Assembly (NCBI RefSeq): GCF_900096945.1
Contig: NZ_FMKA01000029.1
Location: 1 to 46,560 of the forward strand
Direction: 5' to 3'
DNA from: Anaerobium acetethylicum
GTDB lineage: Bacteria; Bacillota; Clostridia; Lachnospirales; Lachnospiraceae
Length of the DNA: 46,560 nucleotides
Position numbers and translations under genes: made by a program. Positions 40,395 to 46,560 of this stretch are shown here, piece by piece. A model generated the notes under the pieces. The model ran no database searches. It was not told where the DNA came from and saw nothing but the letters and a program-made list of their open reading frames with translations. How positions within the stretch are numbered: position 1 is the first letter of the stretch; every line of letters begins with the position of its first letter.

Positions 40395-41999
40395 ATGTTA
40401 AAAGTACTGATAGCTGATGATGAAATTAAAATCTGCAAGCTCATCGAATGTCTTATTGACTGGCAATCAATAGGTTTGAAAATAGTTTCTGTAGTACATG
40501 ACGGTTTGTCTGCACTCTCTGCTATACACGAACATCAGCCCGACATTGTAATTACAGATATCCGTATGCCGAATGTTAATGGATTGGAACTAATCAAAAA
40601 AACCAAAGACATTAATGCAAATATTAATTTTATAATTATAAGTGGATACAGCGATTTCACTTATGCTCAACAAGCCATAAAATATGGTGTAGAAGACTAT
40701 TTATTGAAACCAATAAAAAAGAACGAATTATTGTCAACTTTAACCAAATTAGTCGAGAAGCATAGGGAACAAAAGACCAAAGAAACAGAAACAAATGACA
40801 TGCTACAGCAAATACATACAAACAAAGAGATAGTGAAAACATACTTTATCAATGAATTGCTCGATAATTATGAGGTGCCCAATTTCATTCCGAATTTGAA
40901 TAAAATCAACACTCAATATTATTGTAATTTCAATGATGCGTTTTATCAAATCATGGTGATTCAACCTATATGTATGAATGATGTTCTTAGTGATGAAATT
41001 TTAGCTTTCTTTATGTCGAAAGCTACAAGCATTATACAAAAAGAAATCAATTATTTAAACGAGCTTATCATAAGCAACCATGGAGAATTTACATACTGTG
41101 TACTCAATGGATCTTACGATCAACTTATAACTTCTGCGGATCCCGCAAGACGCATTCGAAGTGAACTATTAGGACTAAAAGATATTTTTAGCAATTTAAA
41201 GATTTATGTTTATCTAAGCTCTGTCTATCAAGGAATCGAGCAGCTTCCTTTATGCATGAAAGAGGTCCTTTTTGCCTCTTATGATAAATTAACTTCCGTA
41301 TCGTCTATCATACAATATGAACAGAAAAAGGAAAACAGTAACATCAACGCTATTTTAAGTGCTCAATTCCGTAAAGATTTTCTTTTCTCACTTGAAACAT
41401 TAAACACTTCACGCATATCAAAATTACTAACAGAAACAATGCAAAACATAATCGATAAAAACTTACAAGGTAATGATATATATGCTATTTACACTGAATT
41501 GATAGATATGTTTTCATACGGAGTTAAAAATTATAATTTCAATATTGATTACGCTTCCGTAACTCAGAATCTTCTGCTGGAATTCCATACTTTCACTAAT
41601 CTCACTGACCTGATAAATCATGTTATCGCTGTTATAAACAGTAAAATCACACAATTACAAACAGAAAAACAATTGGAAAATACAAGACCGATCAGATTAG
41701 CAAAACAGTATATCAACGATAATTATACCTCTCCTCTGACGCTGGAAATGATAGGCTTAGAAATAGGATTAAATCCTTCCTATTTTTCAAGTATTTTCAA
41801 AAAGGAAACCGGGAAAAATTTTATCGACTATCTCAATGCAGTTCGAATTGAAAATGCCAAACAACTGCTAATTGAAAATTCGTTAACTGTCATGGATATC
41901 TGTGAAGCTGTCGGTTTCAATGATATCAAGTATTTTACCAAACGCTTCAAAAAAGAAACCGGCTTATCTCCCAGCGATTATCGCAAACTATACTCTTAA
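40395..41999 (+). CDS. AraC-type response regulator (YesN class)
   Basis: A 534-residue response regulator. The receiver domain covers residues 1-120, with acidic Asp8-Asp9, phospho-acceptor Asp55 (VITDIRMPN) and the LLKP lysine near 105. A middle region of about 300 residues has no family I recognise. The C-terminal AraC DNA-binding domain from about residue 435 has the two helix-turn-helix units (LTLEMIGLEIGLNPSYFSSI, VMDICEAVGFNDIKYFTKRF). It should activate the divergent radical-enzyme operon when phosphorylated by the kinase encoded 17 bp downstream. Confidence 0.92.
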   Translation: MLKVLIADDEIKICKLIECLIDWQSIGLKIVSVVHDGLSALSAIHEHQPDIVITDIRMPNVNGLELIKKTKDINANINFIIISGYSDFTYAQQAIKYGVEDYLLKPIKKNELLSTLTKLVEKHREQKTKETETNDMLQQIHTNKEIVKTYFINELLDNYEVPNFIPNLNKINTQYYCNFNDAFYQIMVIQPICMNDVLSDEILAFFMSKATSIIQKEINYLNELIISNHGEFTYCVLNGSYDQLITSADPARRIRSELLGLKDIFSNLKIYVYLSSVYQGIEQLPLCMKEVLFASYDKLTSVSSIIQYEQKKENSNINAILSAQFRKDFLFSLETLNTSRISKLLTETMQNIIDKNLQGNDIYAIYTELIDMFSYGVKNYNFNIDYASVTQNLLLEFHTFTNLTDLINHVIAVINSKITQLQTEKQLENTRPIRLAKQYINDNYTSPLTLEMIGLEIGLNPSYFSSIFKKETGKNFIDYLNAVRIENAKQLLIENSLTVMDICEAVGFNDIKYFTKRFKKETGLSPSDYRKLYS

Positions 42000-42016
42000 A
42001 GCAGAAGAGGTCTATT

Positions 42017-43069
42017 ATGAAAAAAGGGTTTTATCTGTCCAACAAAATATTTTATTTGTTTTGTATTTCACTCATACTCAATGTATTTGCTTTTCTATTC
42101 CTATTACAGGAGGCCTTTTTAAAACCTTATGCTCTACTGGATAAGGTTGTTATTTTCTGCATGTTGCTCACTCAGTTCCTTGTTAGCCTGCTATTCTACA
42201 AATGTTGTTTTTTACCATTTCAAAACACGAAAAAATCATATCTGCTTTTCAGTCAAGGGATTATTTACGAAGAACTTTTTACGGCTGGAAATATGCCTTT
42301 TTTAGAATTTGAACTGGCAATGAAAAGGGTTCATCTGTTGCTTAACAAGCAGGACTCTATTAATTTATCAAAAAAACAAGCAGAATACCTCGCACTTCAA
42401 AACCAGATCAACCCTCACTTCCTCTATAATACTCTTGAAGCCATCAGAGGTGATGCTCTGTGCGAAGGAATTACCAGTATTGCAGAAACAACAGAGGCAC
42501 TTGCCTCATTTTTCCGTTACACTATTACTGACACTGGCAATCTCGTTCCTTTAGAAAATGAAATTGAGAATATTCAAAATTATTTTATCATTCAGCAGTA
42601 TCGTTTTGGAGATAGATTAAAAATGACATTTGACTTTCCTTCAAACGAACCGACTTTGTTGCACCTTCAAATTCCAAAACTGACTTTACAGCCAATTATT
42701 GAAAATGCTATTTATCATGGGCTGGAACAAATCAGCAGAGAAGGTATTGTCAATATCAGCTTTGAAACAACAAGAAACAGGCTTTTTATCAGTATCACCG
42801 ATAACGGTAAGGGAATCCTTCCTGATGTCCTTAAAAACTTGAATGATGCGTTAGAACAGGTCGGAGTGAGTTATGTAAGCGAATCTTCAGCAAAAAGAAG
42901 CGGCATAGCACTCAAAAATGTATCCCGCAGAATCAAGCTTTTATTTGGAGATGAATATGGCCTGCAAATATATAGCACTCCCGAATTTGGAACAAACGTC
43001 CGAATTGTTCTCCCCAAATTAACCAAAAACGATCTTGATATTCACAAAACAGGAAAGATAAAAATATGA
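42017..43069 (+). CDS. YesM/LytS-type sensor histidine kinase with almost no extracellular domain
   Basis: A 350-residue kinase. Two membrane helices (about residues 9-30 and 41-64) are separated by only about ten residues, so there is no extracytoplasmic sensor. The His_kinase domain has QNQINPHFLYNTLE with His134, and the ATPase domain shows PIIENAIYHGLE and ITDNGKGI. YesM relatives usually carry a large extracellular Cache domain. The signal must therefore reach it through the membrane, the cytoplasm or a partner. The next gene overlaps it by 4 bp (ATGA) and encodes an ATPase-dead RbsA-like protein, the best candidate partner. Confidence 0.92.
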   Translation: MKKGFYLSNKIFYLFCISLILNVFAFLFLLQEAFLKPYALLDKVVIFCMLLTQFLVSLLFYKCCFLPFQNTKKSYLLFSQGIIYEELFTAGNMPFLEFELAMKRVHLLLNKQDSINLSKKQAEYLALQNQINPHFLYNTLEAIRGDALCEGITSIAETTEALASFFRYTITDTGNLVPLENEIENIQNYFIIQQYRFGDRLKMTFDFPSNEPTLLHLQIPKLTLQPIIENAIYHGLEQISREGIVNISFETTRNRLFISITDNGKGILPDVLKNLNDALEQVGVSYVSESSAKRSGIALKNVSRRIKLLFGDEYGLQIYSTPEFGTNVRIVLPKLTKNDLDIHKTGKIKI

Positions 43070-44481
43070 AAGAAGAATCATTCAGAATAGAAAATGCCAT
43101 TATGAACCGCAATGGACACGCACTCTTAAAAAAAGTGAATTTTCAGCTTTTTTCACAGGAAATCATCGGTCTTATTTTTAATAATTCTGACGAAAAAAAT
43201 ACATTAATAAAGTTTTTGATGTGTGAACTCCCACTGCACTATGGACGCATATATATAAAAGATACCCTTATACATCCCTTTGATTTACCAGAGGCGTTAA
43301 AAAAATCTGTATATGTCATAACCAGTCCTACGTCTTTGTGCAAACAGCTAAGTATTCAAGAAAACCTTTATTACAGTGTTTTTCCTTCTTTGTTTATTAG
43401 CAAACGGAAATTTTCAAAAAAAGCTCTTGTTCTAATGGAAGAATTTGGTTTTCATTTTGATCCTAATAGCCCCATATCTCAATTAACACCTTGCGAATGT
43501 TGCATAATTGAGTTATTGAAAGCTCATGCTTTGAACAATTCTATTATTGTACTTGCTGATATTATCGGTGCCCTGACTCCTAACGAAATACACATTGTGT
43601 TTGACCTCGTCGCTAAGTTGAAACACTTAGGACATTCTTTCATTCTCATTGGTTATGAAACAGTACTCTTTGAATATGCTAATACTATTGCTCTGATCCA
43701 AGATGGATGCACCATCGGTATTTTCAATCCTTCCGAAATAAAGCCTGAATACCTTCATAAATTGTTTTGTAAATACTCTCTTCCTATTGAGTATAAGAAT
43801 GCCACCGTTCTTTCCGAACCTATGTTATCTTTTGACGACATATACAGCGATACTCTCCAAAACATCAGTTTTTCACTTAATCGTGGTGAAGTAATGAAAA
43901 TTATTTACTCCGATGACGATAGTGCACAAGATCTGATTCGAATACTAAAAGGCAACACATCTATCATATCCGGCACAATCAGAATCAACAAGAAAATTTA
44001 TAAATTGCCACATAACAACAATTCCTTTGAACACGGCATCGGCTTTATCGAAGACAATCCCTTAACAACAATGCTCTTCAAAAATCTTACTGTCTTAGAA
44101 AACATGTGTTATCCATTATCGTCAAAAGTCTCTGGATTCTGGATGCAAAACAAATATAAAAAAAGCGTCATAAAATCAACCAGCCACTTAATTAATCCCA
44201 AATACCTTAACTTATCAATATCAAAAGTTCCGCAAGACATTCTTTACATAAGTATTTATGCAAAATGGCTTCTTTTCCTCCCCAAAGTATTGATTTGCAT
44301 TAATCCTTTTTCTATTTCTGATTATCAGATTAATCAGGTTATTAATCAAATGATCCTCCTGCTTACTCAGAAAGGAGTATCCATAATAATCATTTCATCT
44401 ACATGGCCTTCGCTTTGTACTATCGAAGGTAAACTATATTATTTAACGCAGGGTAAATTAGTTGATCACGAGACACCATAG
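43066..44481 (+). CDS. Catalytically dead RbsA-like tandem ABC protein
   Basis: A 471-residue protein with the length and two-domain order of sugar-importer ATPases such as those at 25897 and 33185. Every nucleotide motif is damaged. The first P-loop reads FNNSDEKNT against GENGAGKST, signature 1 is LTPCECC against LTIAQQQ, and Walker B 1 is VLADIIGALT against VMDEPTSSLS. In domain 2 the P-loop is YSDDDSAQD and Walker B is ICINPFSISD against ILDEPTRGVD. Surrounding fold segments survive (LTVLENM, GVSIIIISSTWPSL), and the frame is intact over 471 codons, so it is a maintained pseudo-enzyme and not a decaying gene. Translational coupling to the kinase gene suggests a regulatory role, perhaps docking on the permease. 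Confidence 0.85.
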   Translation: MKEESFRIENAIMNRNGHALLKKVNFQLFSQEIIGLIFNNSDEKNTLIKFLMCELPLHYGRIYIKDTLIHPFDLPEALKKSVYVITSPTSLCKQLSIQENLYYSVFPSLFISKRKFSKKALVLMEEFGFHFDPNSPISQLTPCECCIIELLKAHALNNSIIVLADIIGALTPNEIHIVFDLVAKLKHLGHSFILIGYETVLFEYANTIALIQDGCTIGIFNPSEIKPEYLHKLFCKYSLPIEYKNATVLSEPMLSFDDIYSDTLQNISFSLNRGEVMKIIYSDDDSAQDLIRILKGNTSIISGTIRINKKIYKLPHNNNSFEHGIGFIEDNPLTTMLFKNLTVLENMCYPLSSKVSGFWMQNKYKKSVIKSTSHLINPKYLNLSISKVPQDILYISIYAKWLLFLPKVLICINPFSISDYQINQVINQMILLLTQKGVSIIIISSTWPSLCTIEGKLYYLTQGKLVDHETP

Positions 44482-44625
44482 TTTTAAGCCAATGATATCA
44501 TGGTCAAAATTCAACGTGAAAATGGGTCAAAAGTATGTATGATTCAACAACATTCCCTGCTTCTCAGGGACAGAGGGGATATTCTTTTCATAAGTAAAAA
44601 TCCTCGTCACTCAAGTGGCAAACCT

Positions 44626-44648
44626 ATCCGGTAGCCATCCGGATTTTG
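44626..44648 (+). terminator. Weak candidate terminator of the signalling operon
   Basis: ATCCGG (44626-44631) pairs with CCGGAT (44639-44644), followed by TTTTGG, 145 bp after the last stop codon. The T-run is short, so termination is uncertain. A second hairpin without a T-run is at 44554-44570. Confidence 0.35.
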
Positions 44649-44669
44649 GTAAAAAATAGAACTATATTG

Positions 44670-44844
44670 ACTATAGATTTACGTCAGCCTTTTCTCTGAT
44701 TTCAATCTACGTCAATCTAGTCCTATTCTGATTTACATACCTATTCGCTCCAAGCTTTGATTGTCGCTTGCGGGCCTTCGCAATTTTTTCTCTTAACAAT
44801 ACATACGGGGTATAAAACACTATTTATTCAATAACGGATTAGGA
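44670..44844. repeat. Sequence shared with the remnant at 13915
   Basis: 44703-44760 resembles 13915-13965 (common elements include ATTTACATACCTATTC against ATTTATATACCTATTC). At both places it lies beside a damaged PLD/helicase gene. It is therefore probably part of the element or deletion product that truncated them. No gene is supported in this stretch. Confidence 0.45.
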
Positions 44845-45654
44845 CTAAGCCGCCCAAGCCCTTGATTTTACCGGACTTTTTTGACCTGTCACAATAATAA
44901 CACGTTCCCCGGTCGCCGAAATAAGCAAGGCCTTATCCTTCTTCTTATCCCTCAATTCCTCCAGCGCCCTGGTCGCCTCAACCTGCATTTTATTCGGCTT
45001 GAATGTATATGTTTTCATTCGTGCCAGCTTCTGATTCACACGGACTTTCCGATTTTCCTGATAGATCTTTTCATACTCACTTATCCACTCTTCCGTCAAA
45101 ATTTCGGCAGTTTTCCACATAAACTGGAATTCTTCGTTGGTTTCCTTGATTAACTCCCCATCCTCAAGAGATGTCACCTTCAGATTCCATTCTTTATTTG
45201 ATTTCAATGCATACTGGGTCAGGTTGGAGCTGCCCACTATGAATGTATGTTTATCTCTGTCTGCCCGGTCCTGGAACATATAGCCTTTTGTATGAAAGTG
45301 CTCTTCCGTAAAAACTTTGACTTCAAGGTTTGAAAAAGCAAGTAATTCTCGCAGCGCATCCGGTTCGTTAAAAGCCAGATAATCGGTAGTGAGAATCTTC
45401 CCTCTGATTCCATTCTTTCCCAATTCTTTAAATGTCTCTTTTAAAACCACGAGACCGCTCTTTGTTATAAATGCAACTGAAAACCAGAAGGATTCGCAAT
45501 GATTCAGTTCTTTCGCAATATTAGCGAGAACTGTATTTCCCCTTTTTGTATCGTTGAATAGTAGTTTTGGACGCAGTTCTTCTGCGGATTCGAAGCCGCT
45601 TTCAATGAAACTTGTTTTTGCTGCGTCTAAAATATTTTGTGCTAAGTTATTCAT
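44845..45654 (-). pseudogene. Truncated PLD-domain DEAD/DEAH helicase
   Basis: The first 250 or so residues of a large helicase with an N-terminal phospholipase-D-like domain, a class often linked to restriction or defence. The PLD half-motif is HTKGYMF (His121, Lys123) with GSSNLT at 141-146. The helicase part begins QVEATRALEEL and ALLISATG, then breaks exactly inside Walker A: instead of TGKT it continues ERVIIVTG and soon stops. Normal members are several hundred residues longer. The PLD nuclease part could still fold, but the ATPase cannot. The ribosome site before the ATG is weak. It is likely inactive. Confidence 0.75.
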
Positions 45655-45699
45655 TTTCCCCGTACCACCTTTCCACTACAATAATACCATATATTGACA

Positions 45700-45884
45700 T
45701 TTCACAGAGAATTTTTTTATGTTTTATTAAATTTGATAACCGAAAAAATATTCTTATAGAGTTAGCAAATGGCATCAATATCTCTATCTCTTATTTAATG
45801 GATAATGAGGATTTTAAACCTATACGCAACAAAAAAACAGCTGTCTTTCAAGCTGTTTACAATACCTATCCACTCCTTCTGTAA
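45700..45884 (+). pseudogene. Possible remnant of an XRE-type regulator
   Basis: A short frame ends with residues similar to the end of an XRE helix-turn-helix domain (ILIELANGINISISYLMDN). The recognition helix upstream is not found in the same frame, and no ribosome site is visible. It may be a decayed regulator gene of the neighbouring mobile element. Confidence 0.25.
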
Positions 45885-46013
45885 GGGATAGGCCTGGTTG
45901 TATTCCGTAAGAAACCTATCCACTATACAGTTGGGAAGTCTTTTGACTTTCTGTTCGGTTACACGGAGACAACCATTGGTTTGTCCCGTATCAAATGCAT
46001 GTTCCTTCTCCTT

Positions 46014-46097
46014 CTATCTAATCACCTGTTTTTGCAGTCCGAAAAAATATCTTACAAATCTGCGATTTGCACAATAATTCCAAAAACCGATAAGCAT
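46014..46097 (-). CDS. 27-residue mini-protein at the mobile-element edge
   Basis: An ATG 6 bases after GGAGGTG opens a 27-codon frame (MLIGFWNYCANRRF then VRYFFGLQ). The strong ribosome site and the position 15 bp after the 53-residue gene suggest a real gene or the start of a longer one that was truncated. I do not recognise the family. Confidence 0.4.
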   Translation of the reverse strand: MLIGFWNYCANRRFVRYFFGLQKQVIR

Positions 46098-46112
46098 AAG
46101 ATCCACCTCCTC

Positions 46113-46274
46113 TCAGGGCGTGCCTGCTTTTGCAAATACCAAAAAGATTCTCAATACAAGTCCGAACAGGAGCAGCATTATCTTTGCTCCCTCTAGAGCT
46201 AACTTCAGGATGCTGAGTGCGCTCAACACAATTCCTCTTAAAACAAATGATATACCGCTCCATATGGCTCTCAT
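46113..46274 (-). CDS. Small hydrophobic protein of a conjugative or mobilisable element
   Basis: A 53-residue protein, mostly hydrophobic, with one or two membrane segments (SFVLRGIVLSALSILKLAL and IMLLLFGLVLRIFLVF). The ATG follows GGGAGG by 8 bases, and the gene starts 16 bp after the stop of the upstream gene. Small proteins of this shape occur beside mobilisation genes in Firmicute integrative elements; I base this on general resemblance. Function unknown. Confidence 0.55.
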   Translation of the reverse strand: MRAIWSGISFVLRGIVLSALSILKLALEGAKIMLLLFGLVLRIFLVFAKAGTP

Positions 46275-46290
46275 AAGTAAAGCCTCCCTT

Positions 46291-46560
46291 CTATGACCAG
46301 CTTCCCGCCAGTTCTGCCATTACCTTGTCTTCGAATACTTCCTCTTCAGCCTGGCCTGCTTTTTCTGACTGGGGCAATGCATTCAACCCGCCCAAACGGC
46401 TTCCTGCCAGCATCCCTCCAAGAAGACGGATTACTTCATTCCTGGCTTCTGTCATGACGTCCTGTCTCAGTCTTTCTTTCATTTCATCGAACTCAGATCT
46501 GGTAACAAATCCCTTTCTGGCTGCCTTTCTTTCCGCACCGCTGATTGTGATGTTTTCCTC
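46291..46560 (-). CDS. C-terminal part of a protein running off the right edge
   Basis: Ninety minus-strand codons enter from the right edge and end at a TAG at 46291-46293. The sequence is charged and helical (ISGAERKAARKGFVTRSEFD, then MTEARNEVIRLLGGMLAGSR) with an acidic tail. It looks like the end of a replication or mobilisation protein of an integrative element. Base composition here is clearly less AT-rich than the rest of the window. The family cannot be assigned from this part. Confidence 0.5.
   Translation of the reverse strand, partial: EENITISGAERKAARKGFVTRSEFDEMKERLRQDVMTEARNEVIRLLGGMLAGSRLGGLNALPQSEKAGQAEEEVFEDKVMAELAGSWS

Noticed and set aside
43066-44481. The RbsA-like protein as an ordinary transporter ATPase
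   Set aside because: Both P-loops and both Walker B motifs have lost the residues needed for ATP hydrolysis, and no permease gene is adjacent.
45864-45923. Repeated ACCTATCCACT units as a possible array or attachment site
   Set aside because: Only two copies and one partial inverted copy occur, with irregular spacing and no matching copy at the other end of the element that would support an attachment site.
46018-46263. An 81-codon minus-strand frame at the mobile-element edge
   Set aside because: It overlaps, in another frame, the 53- and 27-residue genes that both have strong ribosome sites and more protein-like composition.

Overview
The window looks like a chromosomal stretch of an anaerobic, gut-type Firmicute, most likely Lachnospiraceae. 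The evidence is low GC, strong GGAGG-type ribosome binding sites, near-consensus TTGACA/TATAAT promoters, oxygen-sensitive glycyl-radical chemistry, and many ABC sugar transporters with LacI and AraC regulators. This placement is inference. I see no rRNA, tRNA or CRISPR array.

Layout. (1) 1-2977: a sugar ABC transporter (binding protein plus two permeases). The second permease is cut short by what looks like an insertion element running off the left edge. (2) 2978-13536: a LacI gene, an IS630 remnant, then a minus-strand fructan operon: binding protein, two permeases, GH172, GH32, fructokinase and an HPr-like protein, with a second LacI upstream. Both transporter operons carry copies of the same GGAAC-centre-GTTCC operator. 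(3) 14312-21128: a minus-strand operon with a RuBisCO-like protein, an RpiB-like isomerase, an amidohydrolase, the two halves of the Tm-1 architecture as separate genes, a DUF1097 membrane protein, nucleoside diphosphate kinase and a TPI-like isomerase. DeoR and AraC regulators (21393-23184) are divergent from it. (4) 23321-30671: a double-sensor LacI regulator with four TTTACGTAAA-type operators, an RbsB/RbsA/RbsC-type transporter and a divergent GH32-like enzyme. (5) 31264-40125: a glycyl-radical enzyme whose radical-bearing C-terminal domain is a separate small gene, a second RbsB/RbsA/RbsC-type transporter and a radical-SAM activase. An IS110 element sits in the middle of this probable operon. 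(6) 40395-44481: a divergent three-gene signalling operon of AraC-type response regulator, nearly sensorless YesM-type kinase, and an RbsA-like protein that has lost its ATPase motifs. (7) 44482-46560: truncated PLD/helicase sequence and the edge of a conjugative or mobilisable element.

How the genes may work together. Region 2 could import difructose anhydrides or fructo-oligosaccharides, open them with GH172, split them with GH32 and phosphorylate fructose. Region 3 has the enzyme set expected for a sugar-acid phosphate that the RuBisCO-like protein decarboxylates to a tetrulose phosphate, which TPI-like and RpiB-like isomerases then convert to erythrose 4-phosphate. Regions 5 and 6 suggest import of a polyol or sugar, radical elimination by the split enzyme, and control by a two-component system that may use a dead transporter ATPase as a sensing partner. 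The split radical enzyme, the pseudo-RbsA signalling triad and the RuBisCO-like operon are the most interesting parts.
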